In this document: in pieces, positions 1 to 8,779 of the stretch
How the letters are laid out: every line of letters starts with the position of its first letter
How positions within the stretch are numbered: the stretch's first letter is position 1
Assembly: GCF_008123965.1 (NCBI RefSeq)
Contig: NZ_VSTH01000029.1
Span: forward strand, 1-64,000
DNA length: 64,000 nt
Direction: 5' to 3'
Origin: Bradyrhizobium hipponense
GTDB lineage: Bacteria > Pseudomonadota > Alphaproteobacteria > Rhizobiales > Xanthobacteraceae
Notes under the pieces: generated by a model
Told to the model about the DNA's origin: nothing
The model's input: only the letters and a program-made list of their open reading frames with translations
Database searches by the model: none
Program-made: the position numbers and the translations under genes

Positions 1-22
1 CGCCTTTGCCCACCCTACAACT
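1..22. repeat. Edge of a dispersed palindromic repeat
   Basis: Read on the minus strand the bases give GTAGGGTGGGCAAAG, the same core as one arm of the repeat at 19122-19216. Only one arm is inside the window, so the palindrome itself cannot be confirmed. Confidence 0.4.
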
Positions 23-25
23 GAG

Positions 26-535
26 CTACCGCTCGAACGCGGCCTTCAGCGCGTTCAGGTGCGGCACCAGCGGATTGCCGATGCTGGGCTGTTCGGCCGG
101 CGGGGTGTGGATGGTGGTGTCCAAGCGACGCACGCGGGTCTGCAGGCTCATCGAGCGATGGATCAGGTCCTGCAGCTGCAACGGCAGCTTCTCGATTGTG
201 TCGGCGGGGCCGGGATCGGCGGCGGAAAGCTTGACCTTTGTCTTTTCGCGATTGGCCTGACCCAGCGTCATCTCGCCTTCCTTCACCGCGCGATGCAGCA
301 GCAGCCAGGAGGCGAGCTGCATCAGGCGGGTGGTGAGGCGCATGCTTTCGGTGGCGTAAGTGAGGCTGACGGCGCGATCGAGAGCCTTGGCCTCGGTGCG
401 GCCGGCGCCGTCGAGATAGGCGGCGGTCGCTTCGACGAGGTCCATGCCCTCGCGGAACAGGGCGCCGAACGCCGCAGAGTTGGTGAACCGCTCGCTGAGT
501 TGAACGAGAGCGCCGTCGGCTTGCAAACGTTCCAT
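26..535 (-). CDS. rcdA: RcdA-like protease adaptor (DUF1465 family)
   Basis: 169 residues. The block FREGMDLVEATAAYLDG followed by YATESMRLTTRLMQLASWLL is the signature of the DUF1465/RcdA family, recognised from memory of Caulobacter RcdA. RcdA is a cytoplasmic adaptor that works with CpdR to deliver substrates, including the cell-cycle regulator CtrA, to ClpXP. The C-terminal 50 residues are proline- and charge-rich and probably disordered, as in the family. The ATG at 535 starts the conserved region with only a short leader. A TTAACCAT motif, the CtrA half-site, overlaps the start codon. Family assignment is firm; the substrate in this organism is inferred. Confidence 0.88.
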   Translation of the reverse strand: MERLQADGALVQLSERFTNSAAFGALFREGMDLVEATAAYLDGAGRTEAKALDRAVSLTYATESMRLTTRLMQLASWLLLHRAVKEGEMTLGQANREKTKVKLSAADPGPADTIEKLPLQLQDLIHRSMSLQTRVRRLDTTIHTPPAEQPSIGNPLVPHLNALKAAFER

Positions 536-541
536 GGTTAA
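534..541 (-). promoter_or_regulatory. CtrA half-site motif TTAACCAT over the rcdA start
   Basis: Minus-strand reading gives GTTAACCATGG, a perfect TTAACCAT that ends inside the rcdA ATG. CtrA half-sites of this form are described in rhizobia. An 8-base match is weak on its own, but the target encodes a CtrA-turnover factor. Confidence 0.35.
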
Positions 542-671
542 CGCCCCTTACGCAACTTATTTACCGATCCGGCTTGGCCGCCGGGTTATGATGAACAAAT
601 CATTGCGCGGGCGAACCGCGGAGTCCAGCGACAAGCGCGGATATGGTTTCCGCGCGTCTTTCCTCTGAATT

Positions 672-770
672 CAACTGGGCTAAAGCGCGCATCGCGCTTT
701 AGCGTGTTGTTTGAGCATGATCCTATCGGAAAACCGCTTCGCACTTTGCCGGATCATACCGTGCGACGCA
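672..770. repeat. Dispersed intergenic repeat with perfect hairpin
   Basis: Bases 679-703 form a perfect 11-bp stem (GCTAAAGCGCG, 3-base loop). The next bases (711-760) carry the GAGCATGATCC...GGATCAT type palindrome that I know as a recurrent intergenic element in Bradyrhizobium and Rhodopseudomonas genomes. There is no coding potential. Confidence 0.6.
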
Positions 771-799
771 AAAAAGAGCCGCCGGAAAACCGGCGGCTT
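769..799 (-). terminator. Intrinsic terminator, strongest on the minus strand
   Basis: Stem GCCGCCGG (778-785) pairs with CCGGCGGC (790-797) around an AAAA loop. On the minus strand the stem is followed by CTCTTTTTT. It would end a transcript coming from higher coordinates, yet no convincing minus-strand gene lies at 800-1025. Confidence 0.65.
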
Positions 800-1025
800 T
801 GAAAGTTGATAACAGGGAGGCGTCAAACAGAGTGGACAGGAGCCACTCGGTGTCCAAACGAGGACAGTTCCAGTCATAAACCCGAAAGCTTAATGTGGAG
901 TAAACGAACGATTTTTTTGAGGGTTCGTTAGCCATGTCGGTCAGTGGCCGAGCGGTATGCGGAACCAAGCTCTCAGTCATCGCCCCGCCTGGTTAGGCGT
1001 TTGGCACGCTGGCGCAACACAGGTC
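800..1025. other. Intergenic stretch with no convincing gene
   Basis: Minus-strand reading frames here run straight through the terminator hairpin at 769-799 and match no family I recognise. The region may hold a small RNA ended by that terminator, but no promoter or conserved fold is clear. Confidence 0.3.
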
Positions 1026-1188
1026 GCTGTCGTCCCGGACAAGGGTAAGCGCAGATCCGGGATCCATAACCACAGGCGGACGTGATTGCGGGGACTCGGA
1101 GTTGCCGGCCTCGCGCAACAGCACCGTCCTGTGGCTATGGGTCCCGGATCTGCGCGCGCTTGAGGCGCGCTTGTCCGGGACGACAGCT
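1026..1188. repeat. Long inverted repeat, GTCGTCCCGGACAAG family (copy 1)
   Basis: The outer arms AGCTGTCGTCCCGGACAAG and CTTGTCCGGGACGACAGCT are reverse complements. Inside them GGGATCCATAACCACAGG pairs imperfectly with CCTGTGGCTATGGGTCCC. The element is about 160 bp. A second copy lies at 16431-16596, and the related CCTGG-type family occurs four more times in the window. Confidence 0.85.
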
Positions 1189-1199
1189 CTTGTGTGATC

Positions 1200-1391
1200 C
1201 TACGATTTGAAAATACTGTTCGCCGCATCACGCGACGCGCGCTTTTTGGTGGCGGCTTCCTCCAGTCTTGCGATCTCGGTCTTGAGCAGGGTGACGCGCT
1301 CGGTCAGTTCTTCGAGCGACAAGAGTGAGAGGTCCTGTCCGATCTCGTGACTGATCTTCTTGCGCGGCCGGTCGTCGTCTTCCATCGACAT
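1200..1391 (-). CDS. DUF1192 domain protein
   Basis: 63 residues, acidic N-terminus (MEDDD), then a predicted coiled coil with regular Leu/Glu spacing (LEELTERVTLLKTEIARLEEAA), ending in a KKRASRDAANSIF tail. This is the full DUF1192 pattern, a short cytosolic family of unknown function found across alphaproteobacteria. AGGAG stands 7 bases before the ATG at 1391. It is divergent from the oxidoreductase at 1502. Confidence 0.85.
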   Translation of the reverse strand: MSMEDDDRPRKKISHEIGQDLSLLSLEELTERVTLLKTEIARLEEAATKKRASRDAANSIFKS

Positions 1392-1501
1392 CGTCGTTCT
1401 CCTGCATTCACGCGCCGAACGAGGCTGGACGGTTGCCAGCGTGGACCATGCTGGCTAATCAATGGCCTCGTTCATCCAGCATTTTTGCTCAAGGACAAAT
1501 C

Positions 1502-2500
1502 ATGGACAAGCTGCCCGCGCAAATGACGGTGGTCGCCATCTCCAAGCCCGGTGGACCGGAGGTGCTGGTGCCGGAACAACGCAGCGTTCCGCAACCGGGT
1601 CCCGACGAGATCCTGGTCAAGGTGCAGGGCGCCGGCGTCAACCGGCCCGACGTGGCGCAGCGCTCCGGCGCCTATCCGCCGCCGCCCGGCGCCAGCGACC
1701 TGCCGGGCCTCGAGATCGCGGGTGAAGTGGTGGCGGTGGGCAGCAACGCCAGGCGGCACAAGATCGGCGACAAGGTGATGTCGCTGGTCGCCGGTGGCGG
1801 CTACGCGCAGTACTGCATCGCCCAGGACGGCCAGGCGATGAGCGTGCCGCCGACGCTGTCGATCAAGGAAGCCGGCGCGCTGCCGGAAACGCTGATGACG
1901 GTCTGGCACAATGTGTTCGAGCGCGGCGGCCTCAAGGCCGGCGAGACGCTGCTGATCCATGGTGGCTCCTCCGGCATCGGCACTATGGCGATTCAGCTTG
2001 CCAAGGCGTTCGGCGCCAAGGTGATCGTCACCGTCGGCGGCCCCGACAAAGCCGAGGCTTGCCTCAAGTTAGGGGCCGACCGCGCCATCAACTACAAGAC
2101 TGAAGATTTCGTCGCCGTGGTCAAGGAAGCGACCGGCAATGCCGGCGCAAATTTGATCCTCGACATGGTCGCCGGCGACTATGTCGACCGCAATTACGAC
2201 GCCGCCGCAGTCGACGGCCGCATCGTGCAGATCGCGACCCTCAACGGCCCCAAGGTCAACGTCAACATCGCCAAGGTGATGGTGAAGCGGTTAACCCATA
2301 CCGGCTCCACGCTGCGCCCCCGTACGAATGCGGATAAGGCGGCGATGGTCGCGGCGATCGAGGAGAAGGTCATGCCGCTTTTGCGCGAGGGACGCGTAAA
2401 ACCGCTGATGGACAGCTCATTCCCGCTGGAAAAAGCCGCCGACGCGCACCGGCGCATGGAGACCAGCGCGCATATTGGCAAAATTGTGTTGGAAGTCTAG
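1502..2500 (+). CDS. NAD(P)H-quinone oxidoreductase, zinc-free MDR superfamily
   Basis: 332 residues. N-terminal GroES-like fold (about 10-130, with GAGVNRPDVAQRSGAYPPPPG), then a Rossmann fold with the dinucleotide motif HGGSSGIGTMAIQLAKAFGA (about 150-170). The substrate loop and C-terminal PLEKAADAHRRMETSAHIGKIVL are typical of the Qor/PIG3 group, which reduces quinones with NADPH. No structural zinc cysteines are visible. AAGGA at 1491-1495 sits 6 bases before the ATG at 1502; an earlier in-frame ATG at 1433 lacks such a site and would add a non-conserved leader. Confidence 0.88.
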   Translation: MDKLPAQMTVVAISKPGGPEVLVPEQRSVPQPGPDEILVKVQGAGVNRPDVAQRSGAYPPPPGASDLPGLEIAGEVVAVGSNARRHKIGDKVMSLVAGGGYAQYCIAQDGQAMSVPPTLSIKEAGALPETLMTVWHNVFERGGLKAGETLLIHGGSSGIGTMAIQLAKAFGAKVIVTVGGPDKAEACLKLGADRAINYKTEDFVAVVKEATGNAGANLILDMVAGDYVDRNYDAAAVDGRIVQIATLNGPKVNVNIAKVMVKRLTHTGSTLRPRTNADKAAMVAAIEEKVMPLLREGRVKPLMDSSFPLEKAADAHRRMETSAHIGKIVLEV

Positions 2501-2639
2501 GCCTCCGGCCCACAGGGCAAGGTGGAAACCCTTTGATTTTCCTTGCTTTCGTGCCATCTATCGCGACGCACCGAACCAATTCGGTCCGGTCTGAAATCGT
2601 CTTGCTATCAGAGTTTGCGTCGAACGCGGAGAACTGACC

Positions 2640-5516
2640 TTGCGTCTGATCAGGTGCCTCGCGCCCATCGCGCTGGGCCTCATGATTCTTGTCGCCGCGT
2701 CCCCTGCACGCGCGCTTGACGCTGTCAGCGTCCGCAGCGACGCGCCCGCGATCGACCTCACCGGCGTGCTCGAGCACCAGCGCAGCGATGCCGACCGCAT
2801 CCAGGTCTCGACCGCACCGGGCACCGACGGCATCGTCCGCCGCATCGAGGTGCGCGCCCGCGAAGGCGGCCAGAACTGGGTGGTGTTCGCGCTCGCCAAC
2901 AACACCGACGACCAGCTCGACCGCCTGATCGTCGCCCCGCACTACCGCATCGTCTCCTCCGGCTTGTTGTGGCCCGACCTCGGGCTGTCGCGCATCGCGA
3001 CCATCACGCCATCGACCGGCGACCGGCCGGAGCGGCAGGAAAGCCCGACCGCCGACGTCTTCCGCATCACGCTCGACCCGGGTGCCGTCATCACCTTCGT
3101 CGCGGAACTGCGCACCGACAAGCTGCCGCAGCTCTATCTGTGGGAGCCGGAATCCTATAAGGACAAGGTCAATTCCTTCACGCTCTACCAGGGCATCGTG
3201 ATCGGCATCTCCGGCCTGCTTGCGCTGGTGCTGACCATCCTGTTCGTCGTCAAGGGTAGCATCATGTTCCCGGCAGCCGCGGCGCTGGCGTGGGCGGTGC
3301 TGGTCTATATCGGCGTCGATTTCGGCTTCTGGGGCAAAGTGCTCGACATGTCGAACAACGCCGAGCGCATCTGGCGCGCGGCGGGTGAAGCCATCCTGGC
3401 GGCGACGCTGCTGGTGTTCCTGTTCGCCTATCTCAATTTGAGCCGCTGGCACGTGCGCTACTCGCACATCACGGTGGGCTGGCTGGCCTTCCTGGGCTCG
3501 CTGGTGGCGCTCGCTCTGTTCGATCCGGCCGTCGCGTCCGGCATCGCGCGCATATCGCTGGTGCTGATCGCCTTCGCCGGCTTCGCGCTGATCGTCTATC
3601 TCTCGACCCACGGCTTCGACCGCGCGGTGCTGCTGATCCCGACCTGGTTCCTGCTGGTGGTCTGGGTGGTCGCGGCCGGCATGACGGTGGCGGGCTCGGT
3701 CACCAACGACATCGTCGGCCCCGCGCTGCTCGGCGGCCTGGTGCTGATCGTGATGCTGATCGGGTTTACGGTGATGCAGCACGCCTTTGCCGGCGGCGGC
3801 GCCACCACCGGCGTCGTTTCCGACATAGAGCGGCGGGCGCTGGCGCTGGCCGGCTCCGGCGATTTGATCTGGGACTGGGACGTCTCCGCCGACAAGGTCT
3901 TCACCAGTCCCGAGACCGAGGCCCTGCTTGGCCTCAAGCGCGGCACGCTGGAAGGTCCGGCGGCATCGTGGCTGGAGGTGCTGCATCCGCTCGACCAGGA
4001 TCGTTTCCGCGCCGCGCTCGACAGCGTGCTCGACCAGCGCCGCGGCCGCCTTGTGCAAGATTTTCGCCTGCGCACGCCGGACGGTCATTTCATGTGGTTC
4101 GCGCTGAAGGCGCGCCCGGTGGTCGGCTCCGACGGCGAAGTCTCGCGCGTGGTCGGCACGCTCACCGACGTCACCGAGCTGCGCATCGCCGAGGAGCGCC
4201 TGCTGCACGATTCCGTGCATGACAATCTCACGGGCCTGCCCAACCGCAAGCTGTTCATGGACCGGTTAGGTGCGGTGGCGCATTTCGCCAAGACCATGCC
4301 GACGCTGCGGCCGACGCTGATGGTGATCGATCTCGACCGCTTCAAGCAGGTCAACGATTCCGTCGGCATCGCGGTCGGCGATTCCATCCTGCTCACCCTC
4401 GCCCGCCGCCTCACCCGCATCCTGAAGCCGCAGGATACGCTGGCGCGGCTTGCCGGCGACCAGTTCGGCCTGATCCTGCTGTCGGAGCAGGATCCCGCGC
4501 GCATCACCGCCTTCGCCGAGACCATCCGCAAGACCATCCGTGCGCCGATCGCCTTCAACGACCGCGAAATCTTCCTGACCGCCTCGATCGGCCTCGCGCT
4601 CTCCGATCCGCAAGTCCAGCTCACCGACGAGATCATCAAGGACGCCGAGCTGGCAATGTATCATTCCAAGCGCATCGGCGGCGACCGGATCGACGTCTAC
4701 AAGCCGGCGATGCGCGCGCGCAAGACCGACCGCCTGACGCTGGAGAGCGAGCTGCGCCGCGCCATCGAACGGCAGGAGCTCACGATCCTGTACCAGCCGA
4801 TCGTGCGGCTCGAGGACCGGTCGATCGCGGGCTTCGAGGCGCTGTGCCGCTGGGATCATCCCAAACTCGGGCGCATGGCGCCGTCGGAATTCATCACTAT
4901 TGCGGAAGAGACCGGACTGATCGTCGACCTCGGCATGTTCGTGCTCGACCAGACCGCCAAGCAGCTCTCGATCTGGCAGCGGGCGATGCGCTCGCGCGAG
5001 CCGATCTTCGCTTCGGTCAACGTCTCCTCGCGCCAATTGCTGCGCCACGACCTGATCCACGACATCCGCACCGTGCTGTCGCGCTCGTCAGTGGCGCGCG
5101 GCACGCTCAAGCTGGAACTGACGGAATCGCTGGTGATGGAGAATCCGGAGCACGCGGCGCAGATGCTGACGCGGATCCGCGAGCTCGGCACCGGGCTCTC
5201 GCTCGACGATTTCGGCACCGGCCATTCCTCGCTGGCCTATCTGCAGCGCTTCCCGTTCGACACCATCAAGATCGACCAGTCGTTCGTGCGCACCACCAAC
5301 CGCGGCACCCGCCCGGTGATCCTGAAGTCGATCATCGCGCTCGCGCACGACCTCGGCATGGACGTGGTGGCGGAAGGCGCCGAGACCGATTCCGACGCGG
5401 TCGAGCTCTACCAGATGGGCTGCGAATACGCGCAGGGCTTTGCCTTCGGCGAGCCGATGGACGCCGATGCGGCGATGCGGCTGCTCACGGAAGTGCGGCT
5501 GGAAGCCGCGAGCTGA
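2640..5516 (+). CDS. Membrane PAS-GGDEF-EAL cyclic-di-GMP phosphodiesterase
   Basis: 958 residues starting at TTG. Order: signal peptide (about 1-26), periplasmic sensory region (about 27-175), seven or so membrane helices (about 180-385), PAS (about 395-515), GGDEF (about 525-690), EAL (about 700-950). The GGDEF signature is changed to RLAGDQF near residue 604, so cyclase activity is unlikely. The EAL domain keeps FEALCRW, NVSSRQL, ELTES, DDFGTG, KIDQSF and VAEGAE, the metal and substrate ligands, so it should hydrolyse c-di-GMP. The degenerate GGDEF may serve as a GTP-sensing regulatory domain. The role in motility or biofilm is inferred. Confidence 0.88.
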   Translation: MRLIRCLAPIALGLMILVAASPARALDAVSVRSDAPAIDLTGVLEHQRSDADRIQVSTAPGTDGIVRRIEVRAREGGQNWVVFALANNTDDQLDRLIVAPHYRIVSSGLLWPDLGLSRIATITPSTGDRPERQESPTADVFRITLDPGAVITFVAELRTDKLPQLYLWEPESYKDKVNSFTLYQGIVIGISGLLALVLTILFVVKGSIMFPAAAALAWAVLVYIGVDFGFWGKVLDMSNNAERIWRAAGEAILAATLLVFLFAYLNLSRWHVRYSHITVGWLAFLGSLVALALFDPAVASGIARISLVLIAFAGFALIVYLSTHGFDRAVLLIPTWFLLVVWVVAAGMTVAGSVTNDIVGPALLGGLVLIVMLIGFTVMQHAFAGGGATTGVVSDIERRALALAGSGDLIWDWDVSADKVFTSPETEALLGLKRGTLEGPAASWLEVLHPLDQDRFRAALDSVLDQRRGRLVQDFRLRTPDGHFMWFALKARPVVGSDGEVSRVVGTLTDVTELRIAEERLLHDSVHDNLTGLPNRKLFMDRLGAVAHFAKTMPTLRPTLMVIDLDRFKQVNDSVGIAVGDSILLTLARRLTRILKPQDTLARLAGDQFGLILLSEQDPARITAFAETIRKTIRAPIAFNDREIFLTASIGLALSDPQVQLTDEIIKDAELAMYHSKRIGGDRIDVYKPAMRARKTDRLTLESELRRAIERQELTILYQPIVRLEDRSIAGFEALCRWDHPKLGRMAPSEFITIAEETGLIVDLGMFVLDQTAKQLSIWQRAMRSREPIFASVNVSSRQLLRHDLIHDIRTVLSRSSVARGTLKLELTESLVMENPEHAAQMLTRIRELGTGLSLDDFGTGHSSLAYLQRFPFDTIKIDQSFVRTTNRGTRPVILKSIIALAHDLGMDVVAEGAETDSDAVELYQMGCEYAQGFAFGEPMDADAAMRLLTEVRLEAAS

Positions 5517-5529
5517 CGCGCCGCACGCA

Positions 5530-5692
5530 CTGCTCTCCCTTCTCCCCTTGTGGGAGAAGGTGGCGCGAAGCGCCGGATGAGGGGTCGCCTCCGAGAATTC
5601 TGACGTAAGAGATTCACGCGCGGAGAGAGACCCCTCACCCGTCTCGCCGCGATGCGGCGAGCCACCCTCTCCCACAAGGGGAGAGGGGACAA
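5530..5692. repeat. Long palindromic repeat, CTCTCCCCTTGTGGGAGAAGG family
   Basis: The left arm (CTCCCTTCTCCCCTTGTGGGAGAAGGTGG then GGATGAGGGGT) and the right arm (ACCCCTCACCC then CCACCCTCTCCCACAAGGGGAGAGG) are reverse complements around a roughly 60-base centre. This is a widespread non-coding palindrome in alphaproteobacterial intergenic DNA. It separates convergent genes and may act as a bidirectional transcript end. Confidence 0.8.
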
Positions 5693-5699
5693 GCGGCGC

Positions 5700-5969
5700 T
5701 CACCCAGGACGTCGCCGGTCGCTTTTCCGCTTCGTGAACCTTACGCTCTGGCCGTCCGGCATCCGCGTCGCCACAAATCCTGCGGCGAGGCAGGCTTCGC
5801 GCTGCGGCATCTGGATGTCGGGGCTGCGCAGGCTGTCCCACCATGAGGCGCGGTGCGCCGCGCGCGGCAGGGCCGCGCCGATGATCTCCTCGATCTGCTC
5901 ATAGCTCAGCACGAATTCCGTCTGCTTCTGCCGCATCAGGTAGTCGCGCAACGCGTCGTAGTCGTTCAC
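5700..5969 (-). CDS. Small DUF7662-like hypothetical protein
   Basis: 89 residues from a GTG start. The pattern YDALRDYLMRQ, then LSYEQIEEIIGAALPRAAHR, WW, and a final FVATRMPDGQSVRFTKR matches a small uncharacterised family I recall as DUF7662. That family appears in restriction-associated and stand-alone contexts, with no known activity. No signal peptide or membrane segment. It has no obvious operon partner. The family name is from memory and only moderately sure. Confidence 0.65.
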   Translation of the reverse strand: MNDYDALRDYLMRQKQTEFVLSYEQIEEIIGAALPRAAHRASWWDSLRSPDIQMPQREACLAAGFVATRMPDGQSVRFTKRKSDRRRPG

Positions 5970-6108
5970 CGTCGTCCCTCGTCCGATGCTCTGGTTTGCT
6001 CAAAACCGGGAGCTGCATAAACCGTTTCTTAACTCATTGCGACAGCGCCGTCCCGGCTTAAACACTACTCAAGCTTTCGGGCGCATCCACTAATGTCGGG
6101 AGCAAGCG

Positions 6109-7605
6109 ATGTTGTCTGGATGGCGCGAAGTCACGGCCCGCCGGCCATGGCGGATTTCGGCGAAGCTGCTGATCATCTCGTCCGTGGTGACGGTGCTCGG
6201 CTTTTCCGCCATTTGCGTCAACGTCATGCTGGACATGCGCCGCGGCGAGGAGGCGCTGGCGCGCCAGACCCTCGAGAACCTGACAACGACCATCGAGTCC
6301 GACATCAGCCGCAACATCGAGATCTACGATTTGTCCCTGAAGGCGGTCGCCAGCAACATGCTGCTGCCCGAGATCGCCACGGTCTCGAAGCCGATCCGCC
6401 ATCTCATCCTGTTCGATCATGCGACCACGGCGAGGCATTTCGGCGCCATCCAGGTGTTCGATGCCGATGGCAGGCTGACCATCGACGCCTCCACGCTCGA
6501 TCCCCTTGCGGAGAACCGGAGCGACGAGGATTACTTCAAGGCGCACCGCGACAATCCCGGCGCCGGATTGTTCATCAGCCGCCCGATGCTGTTTCGCGGC
6601 GCCTATTCCATCGTGCTGAGCCGCCGCCTCAGCGACACAGACGGCGGCTTTCTTGGCGTCGTCGCCGGCTCGATCCGCTTCAGCTATTTCCACGAGTTGT
6701 TCGAGCGGCTGAGCCTTGATCCCGAGGACACCATCACGGTGCTGAGGCGAGACCGCACCATCATGATGCGGCGGCCGTTCGACCTCGACATCATCGGCAA
6801 GAATCTGGCGACGGTCCAGACCTGGAAGCCGGATAATCTGCAGGCGGGCGGGTCCTATGCGGGCCGGGGGCCGGTGGACACAACACCGCGTCTGTACGTG
6901 CGCAGCAACGCCTCCGGTCCGCTGTTCGTCGTGGCCGGCAAGCCGCTGGCCGCCGTGTTTGAGCTATGGCAGAAGGAAGCCTATCGCATCGGCGCCGTGG
7001 TCCTGGCGCTCGCGCTGTTCGTGCTCGGGACCGCGATCGTGCTCGCCCGCGAGATTGGCCGGCGCGCCGAAGCCGAAAGCAAGCTCGAGGAGATGGCGAC
7101 GACGGACGCCCTCACCGGCTTGCGCAACCGCCGCAGGTTCGACCAGGTGATCGACCTCGAATGGCGCCGCGCCATGCGTCAGAAGACACCCGTTGCGCTG
7201 TTGATGATCGATGCCGATCACTTCAAGGCTTACAATGATACGTTCGGCCACCAGGCCGGCGACCAGGTGCTGGTCGGCATCGCCATCTGCATCTCGGATT
7301 CGGTGCGCCGCGCCGGCGACTGCGCCGCGCGCTATGGCGGCGAGGAATTCGCGGTGCTGCTGCCGGACACCTCGGCCGCCGACGCTTTCATGATCGCAGA
7401 GACGATCCGCGGCAAGGTGCAGGGCTGGTCCGACGACCAGGCGACGTCGACCGTTTCCTGCGGCATCGCGAGTCTCGTTCCCACGGCAGACATCGACTGG
7501 CCGATCCTGGTCGCCGCCGCAGACAAGGCGCTCTATGCGGCGAAAGCCGGCGGCCGCAACCAGTCCGTGGTCGCAAGCTTGCCGAAGCTGTCGCTGGTGG
7601 CGTGA
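6109..7605 (+). CDS. Membrane diguanylate cyclase with periplasmic sensor
   Basis: 498 residues. Helix 1 at about 17-40, a periplasmic dCache-like domain (about 45-285), helix 2 at about 287-312, then a GGDEF domain (about 325-490). The active-site signature is ARYGGEEFAVLLPD. An RAGD inhibitory (I) site lies exactly five residues upstream, so the enzyme should be inhibited by its own product. It should make c-di-GMP from two GTP in response to an extracellular ligand that cannot be read from the sequence. GGGAG lies 6 bases before the ATG. Its output opposes that of the EAL protein at 2640. Confidence 0.9.
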   Translation: MLSGWREVTARRPWRISAKLLIISSVVTVLGFSAICVNVMLDMRRGEEALARQTLENLTTTIESDISRNIEIYDLSLKAVASNMLLPEIATVSKPIRHLILFDHATTARHFGAIQVFDADGRLTIDASTLDPLAENRSDEDYFKAHRDNPGAGLFISRPMLFRGAYSIVLSRRLSDTDGGFLGVVAGSIRFSYFHELFERLSLDPEDTITVLRRDRTIMMRRPFDLDIIGKNLATVQTWKPDNLQAGGSYAGRGPVDTTPRLYVRSNASGPLFVVAGKPLAAVFELWQKEAYRIGAVVLALALFVLGTAIVLAREIGRRAEAESKLEEMATTDALTGLRNRRRFDQVIDLEWRRAMRQKTPVALLMIDADHFKAYNDTFGHQAGDQVLVGIAICISDSVRRAGDCAARYGGEEFAVLLPDTSAADAFMIAETIRGKVQGWSDDQATSTVSCGIASLVPTADIDWPILVAAADKALYAAKAGGRNQSVVASLPKLSLVA

Positions 7606-7647
7606 GCTTAGCTGTCATTCCGGCGAGCAGCGTGCCCCAAACTCAGT

Positions 7648-7779
7648 GTCGTCCTGGCGAAAGCCAGGACCCATTACCCCAGGGAGGAATCGTGGTGCGA
7701 GCAGGTAACCAGGAGTCTTCGCCAAATTACTCCCTGGGGTAATGGGTCCTGGATCGGCGCAGCGCTTGTCCAGGACGAC
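7648..7779. repeat. Long inverted repeat, GTCGTCCTGGCGAAAG family (copy 1)
   Basis: The ends GTCGTCCTGG and CCAGGACGAC are reverse complements. Internally CCAGGACCCATTACCCCAGG pairs with CCTGGGGTAATGGGTCCTGG. The element lies between convergent genes (cyclase and galU). Further copies are at 14592, 33472 and 45268, and a fragment at 36824. Confidence 0.85.
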
Positions 7780-7809
7780 GCTAACGAGAGATCGAGAAGT
7801 AACCTCGCG

Positions 7810-8685
7810 CTACTGCCCCAGATATTTCTTCATCTCGGCGATCAGGCCCTCGCGCAGCTCCGGGCGCTTGAGGCCGTAGGCGATGTTGGCGCGGAGGAAG
7901 CCGGGCTTGGAGCCGCAATCGTGGCGCTCGCCCTCGAATTCGACACCATAGAACTTTTGCGATTTGGCGAGACCGATCATGGCGTCGGTGAGCTGGATCT
8001 CGCCGCCGGCGCCGCGCTCCTGGGTCTGAAGGATCTTGAAGATTTCGGGCTGCAGAATGTAGCGGCCGGTGATCGACAGGTTGGAGGGCGCGGTGCCCTG
8101 TGCCGGCTTCTCGACCATGCCGTCGACCTCGAACATCTTGCCGGTGCGTTTTCCGACGCCGCAGATGCCGTACTGATGGGTGAGATGGTCGGGCACCGCC
8201 TCGACCGCGATGACATTGGATTTCTCGCCAAGCGTGGCCGCGGTCTCGATCATCTGCTTCAGGCAGCCGGGCGAATTGAGCACGAGTTCGTCCGGCAGCA
8301 CCACCGCGAACGGCTCATTGCCGACGATGTCGCGCGCGCACCAGACCGCGTGCCCGAGGCCGAGCGGCGCCTGCTGGCGGGTGAAGCTGACGGCGCCGGC
8401 TTCGGGCTGGTTCTGCGCCAGAACGTCCTGCTCGGTCTTCTTGCCGCGCGCCGCCAGCGTGGCGTCGAGCTCGAACATCCGGTCGAAATGATCTTCGATG
8501 ACATTCTTGTTGCGGCCGGTAACGAAGATGAAGTGCTCGATGCCGGCTTCCCTGGCCTCGTCATAGACGTACTGGATCAGCGGCTTGTCGACGATGGTCA
8601 GCATTTCCTTCGGCATCGCCTTGGTGGCGGGCAGGACGCGGGTGCCGAGACCGGCGACGGGAAATACGGCTTTGCGGATTTTCAT
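7810..8685 (-). CDS. galU: UTP-glucose-1-phosphate uridylyltransferase
   Basis: 291 residues, the usual bacterial GalU length. The N-terminal nucleotide-binding loop AGLGTRVLPATKAMPKEML, the DKPLIQYVYDEA segment, VLPDELVL and GEIQLTDAM are all typical. It makes UDP-glucose from UTP and glucose-1-phosphate in the cytosol, feeding exopolysaccharide, lipopolysaccharide and cyclic glucan synthesis. It stands alone, divergent from the lytic transglycosylase gene. Confidence 0.95.
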   Translation of the reverse strand: MKIRKAVFPVAGLGTRVLPATKAMPKEMLTIVDKPLIQYVYDEAREAGIEHFIFVTGRNKNVIEDHFDRMFELDATLAARGKKTEQDVLAQNQPEAGAVSFTRQQAPLGLGHAVWCARDIVGNEPFAVVLPDELVLNSPGCLKQMIETAATLGEKSNVIAVEAVPDHLTHQYGICGVGKRTGKMFEVDGMVEKPAQGTAPSNLSITGRYILQPEIFKILQTQERGAGGEIQLTDAMIGLAKSQKFYGVEFEGERHDCGSKPGFLRANIAYGLKRPELREGLIAEMKKYLGQ

Positions 8686-8779
8686 GGGATTGATCGAATA
8701 CCTTGAGACGCGCGTGAATGATGCAATGGCGGCTTGCTACCCGGTTTGCAGCCGGTAACAAAGGCGGATGTAGGGCCCC

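Noticed and set aside
14..40. A tRNA-like D-arm (GGTAGCTCAGTTG) on the minus strand
   Set aside because: It coincides with the rcdA stop codon; the following bases continue as a dispersed repeat and no anticodon or T-arm is present.
723..980. An 85-codon minus-strand frame with a plausible MANEPSKKS start
   Set aside because: It reads through a strong terminator hairpin and a repeat element, and matches no family.
2370..4220. A 616-codon open frame on the minus strand
   Set aside because: It is antisense to the quinone oxidoreductase and the EAL protein and shows no family motif; its composition is that of a shadow frame.
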